Of a DNA stretch of 20,126 nucleotides, positions 1 through 7,292 are shown in pieces. The notes beneath the pieces were generated by a model. That model was not told the origin of the DNA and ran no database searches. It worked only from the letters and a program-made list of their open reading frames with translations. Within the stretch, counting starts at the first letter, position 1; every line of letters starts with the position of its first letter. Source of the stretch: Cyclobacteriaceae bacterium (GTDB taxonomy: Bacteria > Bacteroidota > Bacteroidia > Cytophagales > Cyclobacteriaceae); the NCBI GenBank assembly GCA_025363495.1, contig JANYDR010000419.1, forward strand, positions 1-20,126. Reading direction: 5' to 3'. The translations under genes were made by a program, and so were the position numbers.

Positions 1-749
1 TCCACACTTTCAATGACGCCCATAATCACAATGGCTCCGATAGTAAGAAGGGCAATTCGTCTGAACTTCTTTTTTCCAAAACCGATAAGCAACGCCAATA
101 TGGCTACAATGGCTGCATGTAAATAAAGTTGATTGGGAATAAGCAATGTCAAAATAAAAATAACAGCAGCACAAATTCCGACGATCATAAGGAACGGAGA
201 CATTCCTTCGCGAAAGAATACAAATATGAAAGACGTAAATACCAGGGCCGTACCAGTGTCTTTTTGAGCAAGTATTAAAACCATTGGTATGCCAATGATT
301 CCAAACAGAACTGCCTGATTGCGCAGGTTGTCCATTCTGAAACCAACAGACCCCATATATTTTGCCACGGCCAGTGCTACGACAAACTTGGCAAATTCTG
401 ATGGCTGAACTCCAAAAGAACCGATACCGAGCCAGGCCTTATTGCCCCCAACCTCTTTACCGATCAGCGGGACCATGAACAGCATGACGACAATTACGCC
501 GAAAAGCACATAAGCAAAGGTTTCATAAAATCGCATATCGAGAATGACAATGCCCATGATGATGACGAACGATGCGAGTATAAAAAGTAATTGTCTTCCG
601 GAGTTTATTGATAGACTGAAGATCGGTTGGTGAACACCCTCATCATATACTACTGCATAAATATTGATCCATCCAAGCAGTACAAGGGCCATGTAAAGTC
701 CAATGGTGGGCCAGTCAAGACTTCCTGATATGTTATCTTCTCTTTTCAA
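1..749 (-). CDS. rodA: RodA/FtsW-family peptidoglycan glycosyltransferase (C-terminus beyond window)
   Basis: This is the N-terminal part (about 249 residues) of a multi-pass SEDS protein, the glycosyltransferase that polymerises lipid II during side-wall elongation together with PBP2. It is very hydrophobic, with at least six membrane segments. It carries the family signature GNKAWLGIGSFGVQPSEFAK and a KDTGTALVF stretch equivalent to the conserved PDxGTA loop. The reading frame is closed upstream by a TAA at 753-755. The first usable start is a TTG at 747-749, inside the mrdA stop (cgTTGA), which implies translational coupling. The next ATG, about 20 codons in, would remove the conserved LDWPTIGLY start of the family. 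It is the last visible gene of the mreBCD-mrdA-rodA operon and is cut by the left window edge. Family identity is sure; RodA rather than FtsW follows from the neighbours. Confidence 0.93.
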   Translation of the reverse strand, partial: MKREDNISGSLDWPTIGLYMALVLLGWINIYAVVYDEGVHQPIFSLSINSGRQLLFILASFVIIMGIVILDMRFYETFAYVLFGVIVVMLFMVPLIGKEVGGNKAWLGIGSFGVQPSEFAKFVVALAVAKYMGSVGFRMDNLRNQAVLFGIIGIPMVLILAQKDTGTALVFTSFIFVFFREGMSPFLMIVGICAAVIFILTLLIPNQLYLHAAIVAILALLIGFGKKKFRRIALLTIGAIVIMGVIESV

Positions 750-2569
750 CGCTTATTGACATCAAGAAATTTTCCAGCCAATACATACTGTTCAATATTC
801 GGACGCTCCGTATGGCCAATAAGATATTTCTCTATCATCAGGGAAGCAATCGATGCGGCTGCACGACCACCTTGTCCATTGTCTTCAACGTAAACTGAAA
901 TAGCAATCTTTGGATTATCGCGTGGAGCGAATGCAATGAACACACCGTGTGCTGGTAAAGGATCATTTTGTACAGTACCGGTTTTTCCACATACGATGAT
1001 GTTCTTAAGTTTAGCGCGGGTGCCTGTTCCGGATGCAACAACATTTTGCATTGCATCAATGGCTATCAAAAAGTTCGCGGAATCGATGGTGGTATAATGA
1101 CGTTCCGAATATCGAGGCAACGGCTTGCCTTCTTTTCCAATCATCTTGACAATGTGTGGAGTATAATAGTAACCACGATTTGCGACCGTGGCAGCGAAGT
1201 TTGCCATCTGAAGTGGAACAACGAGGTTTTCACCTTCTCCGATGGCAATCGAATAGATATTAGAAAATTTCCAGGGCTTGTTATTATAAGCCCTGTCATA
1301 ATACGCAGGGGTAGGAATGTTTCCACTTTTTTCATTTGGTAGGTCAATTCCAAGTGGTTTGCCGAAACCAAAGCTCATAATGTGCTTGTCCCATTCGGTT
1401 AAACCAATCCGAGTGTCTCCAAAAGGATCATTGACTACGCCCTTGTTAAGCATTCTTCGCAGTACACCATGAAAATATGGATTGCATGAATTTGTAATCG
1501 CCCCCCGCAAATCCAGATTGTCATGACCTGCGTGACATCCAATGATGGATTTATCGCAACGATATCGGGTTTCGGGAGTGATTACTCCTTCTTGCAGCGC
1601 TGTCATTGCCTGGGCTATTTTAAAGATTGATCCCGGGCGGTATTGGGCCATTAGCGGCCGGTTGAATAAAGGCTTGTTTGTATCACTGCTTATAAGGCGG
1701 AAGTTTGAGCTATATTCTTTTCCGGTAAGCAGATTAGGATCGTAAGATGGTCCGGAAACCAACGCCAGGATTTCTCCGGAAGAAGGTTCGATGGCGGCAA
1801 TACTTCCTGAGAGCCCCTTCATAAGAAATTCTCCATACTGCTGGAGATCAAGGTCGATGCCCGTAACCAAATTCTGACCCGGCACAGACAGCGTATCATA
1901 GGCACCATCTTTAAAGGATCCTTTTACAATGCCTTTAACGTTTCGAAGTTTGAAACGTACCCCACGTTTGCCACGAAGTTGCTCTTCATAAAACGCTTCG
2001 ATGCCACTTTGACCTATATAGTCGCCCTGTCGGTAGATCTTTGTTTCATCACTCTCCAGTCTGGTCTTACTGATCTCACTTACATATCCAAGTGCGTTGG
2101 CAAGCGCCGGTGATGAATAAGCGCGTGTGGTCCGTGCTTGTACATAGAAACCTGGAAATTCATCGAGATGATCCTGTACCCCGGCAAAGTCGGTATTGGA
2201 GAGCTGGTCCATGAAAAGCGTCGGCTTGAAACGGGAATATTCTTTCCGCGCCTTCATCTCTTTGAATTTCTTTTTCAGTTCTTCGCGTGAGATTTGAAAT
2301 ACTTGACAAAATTTTGTCGAATCAAAATTCTTTACATCTTTTAAGAGCACTTCGAGCTTGTACTCTGGAGTGTTATAAACAATCAGCTTTCCATTGCGGT
2401 CACTGATAAGTCCGCGAAACGGATACTCCACTTGCGGCAAGATCGCATTGCTGTCTGCCATTTCAGCATACCGGCTGTCGAGCACCTGAATAAAAAATAG
2501 CTTGACCAGAAATATGACGCTGATCAGCACAATAGCTATTTGAAATATTTCTTTTCTCCCCTCGTTCAT
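746..2569 (-). CDS. mrdA: Penicillin-binding protein 2, elongasome transpeptidase
   Basis: Class B penicillin-binding protein of 607 residues that crosslinks peptidoglycan in the periplasm during cell elongation. One membrane anchor spans about residues 9-28. A PBP dimer domain follows (about 45-215; its RGLISDRNGK motif is at 52-61), then the transpeptidase domain. All three active-site motifs are present: SxxK as S314-I-F-K317 in RPGSIFK, SxN as S361-C-N363, and KTG as K529-T-G531. The ATG start overlaps the mreD stop by 4 nt (ATGA), and a weak purine-rich stretch (agaagg) precedes it. At its end it overlaps the TTG start of rodA. The length is usual for Bacteroidota PBP2. Context within mreBCD and rodA supports PBP2 rather than the division enzyme PBP3. 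Confidence 0.96.
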   Translation of the reverse strand: MNEGRKEIFQIAIVLISVIFLVKLFFIQVLDSRYAEMADSNAILPQVEYPFRGLISDRNGKLIVYNTPEYKLEVLLKDVKNFDSTKFCQVFQISREELKKKFKEMKARKEYSRFKPTLFMDQLSNTDFAGVQDHLDEFPGFYVQARTTRAYSSPALANALGYVSEISKTRLESDETKIYRQGDYIGQSGIEAFYEEQLRGKRGVRFKLRNVKGIVKGSFKDGAYDTLSVPGQNLVTGIDLDLQQYGEFLMKGLSGSIAAIEPSSGEILALVSGPSYDPNLLTGKEYSSNFRLISSDTNKPLFNRPLMAQYRPGSIFKIAQAMTALQEGVITPETRYRCDKSIIGCHAGHDNLDLRGAITNSCNPYFHGVLRRMLNKGVVNDPFGDTRIGLTEWDKHIMSFGFGKPLGIDLPNEKSGNIPTPAYYDRAYNNKPWKFSNIYSIAIGEGENLVVPLQMANFAATVANRGYYYTPHIVKMIGKEGKPLPRYSERHYTTIDSANFLIAIDAMQNVVASGTGTRAKLKNIIVCGKTGTVQNDPLPAHGVFIAFAPRDNPKIAISVYVEDNGQGGRAAASIASLMIEKYLIGHTERPNIEQYVLAGKFLDVNKR

Positions 2570-3078
2570 CGCCTTCTATCAAAAGAAAAATACTGTAAAA
2601 AGATAATTACAACCATGGTGAACATTGTGCTTGTTATCACCTTAAGCATCGTAAACCAAAAAATTTCAAAACCACCTGCTTCAATAAAAAACAAAACAAA
2701 GTGATGCACGAATACTAAGGGCAGAGAATAAACCATAAACCACTGTAGACCATTTACCACCAACGTTGGCCCTTCTCCAGCATCGTATCCACCCTGCGGC
2801 GTGATTGTTCCCAACCAGTAATTTCTAAGATACGCCACAAGTACAAGACTCAATGCGTGAAGGCCAAGGCTATCATAAAAAATATCGATAGAAAATCCCA
2901 GCAGGAACGCAACGCCCATTAAGATCAAAGAGTTCGTCTCGATTGGCAGAAGCAGGATAAAGGCAACATAAAGAAAGCAAAATGCAGTATTGAATAGGAC
3001 CACCTGCTTAAACAGCATAACCTGTACCAGCAGGTACACTGCAAAGTAGATTCCAACAAAGATTCCCGAACGGTTCAT
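2566..3078 (-). CDS. mreD: Rod shape-determining membrane protein MreD
   Basis: Small integral membrane protein of 170 residues with about five hydrophobic segments and almost no soluble part. MreD bridges MreC and the cytoplasmic MreB filaments in the elongasome; its exact role is not well defined. Primary sequence is poorly conserved in this family, so the call rests on size, hydrophobicity, features such as LGFSIDIFYDSLGLHALSLV (a typical MreD helix with an acidic residue), and its position between mreC and mrdA. Its ATG overlaps the mreC stop (ATGA) and its stop overlaps the mrdA start in the same way, so the three genes are probably translationally coupled. Confidence 0.9.
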   Translation of the reverse strand: MNRSGIFVGIYFAVYLLVQVMLFKQVVLFNTAFCFLYVAFILLLPIETNSLILMGVAFLLGFSIDIFYDSLGLHALSLVLVAYLRNYWLGTITPQGGYDAGEGPTLVVNGLQWFMVYSLPLVFVHHFVLFFIEAGGFEIFWFTMLKVITSTMFTMVVIIFLQYFSFDRRR

Positions 3079-3899
3079 TGCGGTTTTCCGATAGTTATTT
3101 TTTCAAGAGAGTCTAACTCAGTTTTCAATTGACTCTTAACTATTTTTACAAAAGACAATCGTCTGAAATCCTGGCCTAACTCCACGCGAATATCATAAAA
3201 CAGCGCTTCTTCTTTCAATTTCACATCTTTTACGATACCAACGAAGACGCCTTCCGGGAATACGGCATTGTAACCAGAGGTAAGCACAGTGTCGCCAATC
3301 AGGGGTTGTACATGACGGGGTACGTACAATAAATTCACGATCCGTGGATCAGTTCCATCCCACTGAGCGGTGCCGAAATTTCCGGTGCGTTTGAGAACGC
3401 TGGAAACCTGCTCGTCAATATTCAAAATTGAAATCAATACTGAAAAATGTTCTGAGACCGACTTAACCTTCCCAATAGCTCCGGAAATACTGATGGCAGC
3501 CATTCCAGGCTTGATTCCTGCGTCTTCCCCCCGATTGATTGTTATATAATTTTTGAATTGCGCCACAGAATTGTTGATCACCTTGGCGCTCACGAAATCA
3601 TAACGAACCAGACTATCATTCTTGACAGGTATTGTTAAGGCTTGAGCCCGACGTTCAAGCTCTGTACGCAATTGAGCATTTTCGCGGCCCAGTTCTTCAT
3701 TGATCTGACGGAGGGAGAAATATTCCCGGGTGCTTTGTGAAAAACCAAGAATTCCAGCCGCTAATCGATTGGAAGAATTGAAAAATTTTGTGCTCTGGTA
3801 TTGATTATTTTCAACCAATAACCAGGCACAGAAAATCTCTAATAGTAGGAATGTGAAGAAAGCCCGGTACTCATAGAAAAAGTTAAGAAGACGCTGCAT
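3075..3899 (-). CDS. mreC: Rod shape-determining protein MreC
   Basis: Bitopic protein of 274 residues. It has a short cytoplasmic N-terminus, a membrane segment near residues 13-29, and a coiled coil rich in E, N, Q and R (about 62-90, containing INEELGRENAQLRTELERRA). A periplasmic beta-barrel domain follows to about residue 262, with family-typical text such as AKVINNSVAQFKNYITINRG and LTSGYNAVFPEGVFVGIV. MreC dimerises through the coiled coil and activates PBP2/RodA. The start lies 4 nt after the mreB stop and the stop overlaps the mreD start, so it is the second gene of the operon. No oddities seen. Confidence 0.95.
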   Translation of the reverse strand: MQRLLNFFYEYRAFFTFLLLEIFCAWLLVENNQYQSTKFFNSSNRLAAGILGFSQSTREYFSLRQINEELGRENAQLRTELERRAQALTIPVKNDSLVRYDFVSAKVINNSVAQFKNYITINRGEDAGIKPGMAAISISGAIGKVKSVSEHFSVLISILNIDEQVSSVLKRTGNFGTAQWDGTDPRIVNLLYVPRHVQPLIGDTVLTSGYNAVFPEGVFVGIVKDVKLKEEALFYDIRVELGQDFRRLSFVKIVKSQLKTELDSLEKITIGKPQ

Positions 3900-3903
3900 G
3901 CAA

Positions 3904-4929
3904 TCATGTCATCAATACTTTCCGATAATGGTTCAGGTTTTTCAATGCCGCTCCGGTCCCACGAACAACTGCGCGCAATGGATCATCAGCAACGTGAATT
4001 GGTAATTTTGTTTTTAGTGACAAGCGTTTATCCAGGCCACGAAGCATTGCGCCGCCACCAGTAAGATAAATACCACGTTCATAAATATCAGCTGAAAGCT
4101 CAGGAGGAGAAAGTTCAAGTGCTTTCAATACGGCCTCTTCAAGCTTGGAAATAGATTTGTCAAGTGCGAATGCAACCTCACTATAAGAAATCTTAATGGT
4201 TTTAGGAATACCCGTCATCAGGTCACGGCCACGTATTTCATAATCATCAGGACCGTCATCAAGTTCTGTCAATGCGGATCCTACTTCAATCTTCACGCGT
4301 TCTGCTGTTCTTTCACCAATGAGGAGATTATGCTGGCGACGCATGTAATCAAGAATGTCGCGATTGAAAGTATCCCCTGCAATTCGGATAGATTGATCGC
4401 AAACAATACCTGATAGAGCAATCACAGCGATGTCTGTTGTTCCACCACCAATGTCAACGATCATGTTACCAATTGGCTGTTCAATATCAATACCGATACC
4501 AATGGCGGCAGCGATAGGTTCGTGGATCATATACACCTCTTTGGCGTTGGCATGCTCGGCTGAGTCACGCACAGCGCGCTTCTCAACCTCTGTGATAGCA
4601 GAGGGAATGCAGATAACCATTCGCAAAGAAGGCGGAAACAGTCGACGACCGGTATCAATCATCTTAATCATCCCACGAATCATCATTTCTGCCGCATGGA
4701 AGTCAGCAATAACACCTTCTTTCAGGGGACGAATCGTTTTTATATTGTCGTGTGTTTTCTCATGCATCTGCATGGCCTCACGTCCAATGGCAAGAACCTT
4801 TCCGGTAAGCTTATCGAGGGCTATGATCGATGGTTCGTCCACCACAACCTTGTCCTTATGTATGATCAATGTGTTCGCTGTGCCCAGGTCAATCGCGATG
4901 TCACTGGTGAAGAAATCAAAAAGTCCCAT
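3904..4929 (-). CDS. mreB: Rod shape-determining actin homologue MreB
   Basis: Bacterial actin of 341 residues that forms membrane-associated filaments guiding cell-wall synthesis. Nucleotide-binding motifs are clear: phosphate 1 DLGTANT at 14-20, the HEPIAAAIG stretch at 136-144, phosphate 2 DIGGGTTD at 159-166, and the adenosine motif LTGGGAMLRGLD near residue 290. The N-terminal GLFDFFTSD matches the usual amphipathic start. It is the first gene of the mre operon. It is preceded by an unusually good Shine-Dalgarno sequence for this phylum at 4941-4948. The 171-nt gap to purH upstream has no clear TAnnTTTG promoter, so the promoter is either weak or shared by read-through from purH. Confidence 0.98.
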   Translation of the reverse strand: MGLFDFFTSDIAIDLGTANTLIIHKDKVVVDEPSIIALDKLTGKVLAIGREAMQMHEKTHDNIKTIRPLKEGVIADFHAAEMMIRGMIKMIDTGRRLFPPSLRMVICIPSAITEVEKRAVRDSAEHANAKEVYMIHEPIAAAIGIGIDIEQPIGNMIVDIGGGTTDIAVIALSGIVCDQSIRIAGDTFNRDILDYMRRQHNLLIGERTAERVKIEVGSALTELDDGPDDYEIRGRDLMTGIPKTIKISYSEVAFALDKSISKLEEAVLKALELSPPELSADIYERGIYLTGGGAMLRGLDKRLSLKTKLPIHVADDPLRAVVRGTGAALKNLNHYRKVLMT

Positions 4930-4940
4930 TATTTATATAC

Positions 4941-4948
4941 TCCTCCTT
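4941..4948 (-). promoter_or_regulatory. Strong Shine-Dalgarno sequence before mreB
   Basis: On the minus strand the sequence reads aaggagga, followed by 11 nt and the mreB ATG. It matches the 16S rRNA 3' end well but sits slightly far from the start. Bacteroidota seldom use such sequences, and no other gene here has one this good. Confidence 0.5.
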
Positions 4949-5073
4949 GGATTGCTGTTAAAAATTGCCATGAATTTACAGAATAATCAGGTGATTTAAT
5001 GGAGGTTAACTGCTTTTTCGACATTAGTTTTTAAATGTCTGTATTGAAAATATTTTTTACCAAAAACTTCCGT

Positions 5074-5104
5074 CTAAACCACAAGGGCTTCGCCCAACGT
5101 TTAG
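5074..5104 (-). terminator. Hairpin at the purH stop, possible weak terminator
   Basis: On the minus strand, ctaaac pairs with gtttag (outer 6-bp stem), and inside it gggc-gaa-gccc forms a GC-rich tetranucleotide stem with a 3-nt loop. It includes the purH stop codon. The following minus-strand sequence (acggaagttttt) holds only a short delayed T run, so termination may be partial, letting some transcripts run into mreB. Confidence 0.35.
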
Positions 5105-6627
5105 TGCTTGAAATGACGGAAGCCTGTGAAGACCATTGCCATATTATGCTTATCGCAAAAGTCAATAGAGTCCTGGTCTTTGATGGATCCGCCTGGCTGA
5201 ATTACAGCCCTGATGCCATGCTGGTAAGCTATTTCAACACAATCCGGGAACGGAAAAAAAGCGTCAGAAGCCATCGCTGCGCCATCCAATGAGAATCCAA
5301 AAGCCCTCGCTTTTTCTATTGCTTGCTTCAAAGCATCTACACGGCTTGTTTGACCAACGCCGCTGGCCAGTAACTGACCCTCAACGGCAAAAATTATGGT
5401 GTTTGACTTTGTATGCTTGCAGATTTTGCTGGCGAATAAAAGTGCCTTCTCTTCTGAAGGAGTAAGTAAACGCTTCGTTACCACTTTAAGGTCCTCCTTT
5501 GTATCTGTCTTCCAGTCACTGTCTTGTTCTATGATTCCATTAAGGAGGCTTTTGACTTGCTTTAGCGCTCCGACCGGCTGCTTTTGTTTTAAGATAATCC
5601 TGTTCTTCTTGGATTTCAATAAGGCAAGGGCATCATCAGTATAAGATGGCGCACTAAGTATTTCAAAAAACAAAGAGTGAAGTGCCTCTGCGGCCGGAAG
5701 ATCAATTGTTTTGTTAGTGGCTAGCACACCACCGAACGCGGAAATGGTATCGGCAGCAAATGCTTTCAGATAAGCTTCTTTAACCGTTGTTCCTGTTGCC
5801 ACTCCACAGGCATTAGTGTGCTTAATGATGATAAATGCAGTTTCTCCTTCGAATTCTTTGACGAGACTGAGGGCTGCATCAACATCTACAAGATTGTTAT
5901 ATGAAAGCTCTTTGCCGTTCAGAATGTCAAACAGGTCGCTCAGGTCTCCATAGAAAACTCCTTTTTGATGTGGATTTTCTCCATAGCGCAATACTTTCCC
6001 TGTTTGCACACTTGCTTTAAAGCTAGGGAGATTTTGTTCCTGATTGAAGTAACGGAAGATGGCTGAATCATAATGTGATGTGACGTCAAATGCCATGGCA
6101 GCAAATCGCTTGCGATCGTAAAGTTCAGAGGAGGCGTTTTTATTTTTTAAGAGTTCAAGAACTTCCGCATATTGATTCCGTGAAGAAACGATCAGTACGT
6201 CATTAAAATTTTTAGCCGCTCCCCGAATCAATGCTATTCCGCCGATGTCAATTTTTTCAATTATATCATCTTCTGAACCTCCCTTTGCCACGGTTTCTTC
6301 GAAAGGGTAAAGATCTACGATAACCAGATCAAGTGGACCGATATTGAATTCGGCTGCCTGTTTAACATCTGTGGAATCCTCCCTGCGGTATAAAATTCCT
6401 CCAAAAATTGCAGGATGAAGTGTTTTTACCCTACCACCGAAAATTGAAGGGTAACCTGTTAGTTTTTCTACTGGCGTAACCTTGTGCCCTAATTTCTCAA
6501 TAAACTCCTGGGTACCTCCTGTGGAGACAAACTCAACGCCGTGCTGCGCGAGTGTTTGAATGATTGGCTCCAGGTTGTCTTTATAGAAAACAGAAATAAG
6601 GGCTCTTGTGATTTTGCGGCTAGACAT
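5101..6627 (-). CDS. purH: Bifunctional AICAR transformylase / IMP cyclohydrolase
   Basis: Catalyses the last two steps of de novo purine synthesis: formylation of AICAR by 10-formyl-THF, then ring closure to IMP. The protein has 508 residues, the usual length. The N-terminal cyclohydrolase (MGS-like) domain covers about 1-190 and contains FVSTGGTQ, GRVKTLHP and LVIVDLYPF. The transformylase domain follows, with RYGENPHQKG at 214-223 and the catalytic Lys-His pair K269-H270 in IIIKHTNACGVA. The C-terminal AMASDAFFPFPD and GIRAVIQPGGSIKDQD stretches are typical. The ATG at 6627 sits 17 nt below a good Bacteroidota promoter. It is monocistronic or a weak leader to mreB, and no other pur gene is nearby. 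Confidence 0.98.
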   Translation of the reverse strand: MSSRKITRALISVFYKDNLEPIIQTLAQHGVEFVSTGGTQEFIEKLGHKVTPVEKLTGYPSIFGGRVKTLHPAIFGGILYRREDSTDVKQAAEFNIGPLDLVIVDLYPFEETVAKGGSEDDIIEKIDIGGIALIRGAAKNFNDVLIVSSRNQYAEVLELLKNKNASSELYDRKRFAAMAFDVTSHYDSAIFRYFNQEQNLPSFKASVQTGKVLRYGENPHQKGVFYGDLSDLFDILNGKELSYNNLVDVDAALSLVKEFEGETAFIIIKHTNACGVATGTTVKEAYLKAFAADTISAFGGVLATNKTIDLPAAEALHSLFFEILSAPSYTDDALALLKSKKNRIILKQKQPVGALKQVKSLLNGIIEQDSDWKTDTKEDLKVVTKRLLTPSEEKALLFASKICKHTKSNTIIFAVEGQLLASGVGQTSRVDALKQAIEKARAFGFSLDGAAMASDAFFPFPDCVEIAYQHGIRAVIQPGGSIKDQDSIDFCDKHNMAMVFTGFRHFKH

Positions 6628-6644
6628 TGAGAAAAATTAAGCTG

Positions 6645-6674
6645 CAAAAGTAAGAGGAAATCACTCGCAGGAAA
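6645..6674 (-). promoter_or_regulatory. Bacteroidota-type promoter of purH
   Basis: On the minus strand the -7 element TACTTTTG (6645-6652) is a perfect match to TAnnTTTG. A TTTC lies 18 nt upstream at 6671-6674 as a -33 element. The ATG follows 17 nt after the -7 element, implying a leader of roughly 12 nt. Confidence 0.6.
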
Positions 6675-6760
6675 TGAGATTTTTAAAGATGCCTTAAATC
6701 CGATCTAAGCATTGCATAAACCACGCAATCGCTTGTCCTTTTTTATTTCATCAAGTTAAT

Positions 6761-7202
6761 TTAGGCAGCCAGCAAGCTTACGTCGCTGTGCACTTCGGAA
6801 AGATCCTTCTTTACAACAACCATATCACTTTTGAGTTCGGACACATCTTTTTTGAGTTCCGACACGTCCTTTTTGACGAGGATCATATCGCTTTTCAGTT
6901 CGGATACGTCTTTTTTGAGCTCCGAAACATCTTTTTTGACAAGGACCATGTCGCTTTTGAGCTCAGACACATCCTTTTTGAGTTCCGAAACATCTTTTTT
7001 GACGAGGATCAGATCACTTTTCAGTTCGGACGTCCTTTCAGACGAGGACCATGTCGCTTTTGAGTTCTGAAACATCCTTTATGAGTTCCGAGACGTCCTC
7101 TTTAACATCCGATAAGTCCTTTTTTATTGGCCCTAAGGCTTTATCAAGACTTACAGAGACAATTTGCTCAATCGATGTCAAATCTTCTGCTGATAATGCC
7201 AT
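6761..7202 (-). pseudogene. Small heptad-repeat (coiled-coil) protein gene, disrupted
   Basis: Reading from an ATG at 7202 gives MALSAEDLTSIEQIVSVSLD, then heptads of the type KKDVSEL-KKDVSEL-KSDMVLV. After 54 codons a TGA (7038-7040) replaces an expected Lys codon. About ten bases later a 2-nt deletion shifts the frame. Downstream, the repeats continue open in the new frame to a stop at 6761 (ending DVSLLAA). Without these lesions the product would be about 147 residues: a short N-terminal segment plus a long parallel coiled coil rich in K, D, S, E and V. The family is not one I can name; small coiled-coil proteins of this sort are common hypotheticals. A perfect TAnnTTTG lies 17 nt before the ATG. 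The ATG at 7075 in the second frame would add unrelated residues and is probably not a true start. An assembly error within the repeats is possible. Confidence 0.6.
6812..7063. repeat. 63-bp tandem repeats inside the heptad-repeat gene
   Basis: Equivalent positions of the unit begin at 6812, 6875, 6938 and 7001 (period exactly 63 bp, three heptads of protein), then at 7041, where the unit is 23 bp short. Units are similar but not identical and run contiguously, with no spacers. The period in frame with heptads shows it is a coding repeat. Confidence 0.85.
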
Positions 7203-7219
7203 CTTGATTGGGGTTTACA

Positions 7220-7227
7220 CAAAATTA
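7220..7227 (-). promoter_or_regulatory. -7 element of the heptad-repeat gene
   Basis: The minus strand reads TAATTTTG, a perfect TAnnTTTG, 17 nt before the ATG at 7202. No clear TTTG -33 element was found at the right distance. Confidence 0.4.
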
Positions 7228-7254
7228 ATAAACTTTTTAGCCCTTTAAGATCAT

Positions 7255-7292
7255 AGAATTAATTAGTGAGGTTTTCCAGACTAATTAATTCT
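7255..7292. repeat. Perfect 13-bp inverted repeat at the omega-amidase stop
   Basis: The arms agaattaattagt (7255-7267) and actaattaattct (7280-7292) are perfect reverse complements around a 12-nt loop. The element covers the stop codon of the omega-amidase gene and lies 28-65 nt upstream of the -7 element of the heptad-repeat gene. The stem is A/T rich and no T run follows on either strand, so it is not a typical intrinsic terminator. It could be a 3'-end mRNA hairpin or an operator for a dimeric regulator. Confidence 0.7.

Noticed and set aside
968..1342. Plus-strand ORF of 124 codons antisense to mrdA
   Set aside because: It lies wholly within the PBP2 transpeptidase domain on the other strand and has no recognisable protein features.
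4430..4999. Plus-strand ORF of 189 codons antisense to mreB
   Set aside because: It is the shadow of a strongly conserved gene; the product has no domain or coherent composition.
6661..6760. Weak attgc...gcaat stem downstream of the heptad-repeat gene as a terminator
   Set aside because: The stem is only 5 bp and no T run follows on the transcribed strand.
6812..7063. Possible CRISPR array
   Set aside because: The repeats are contiguous and 63 bp long, in frame with protein heptads, with no unique spacers and no cas genes.
6788..7248. Several open plus-strand frames across the repeat region
   Set aside because: They are mirror images of the minus-strand heptad repeats: a low-complexity 63-bp unit stays open in several frames. 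They have no start context or promoter, and the products are unnatural Phe/Ser-rich repeats.
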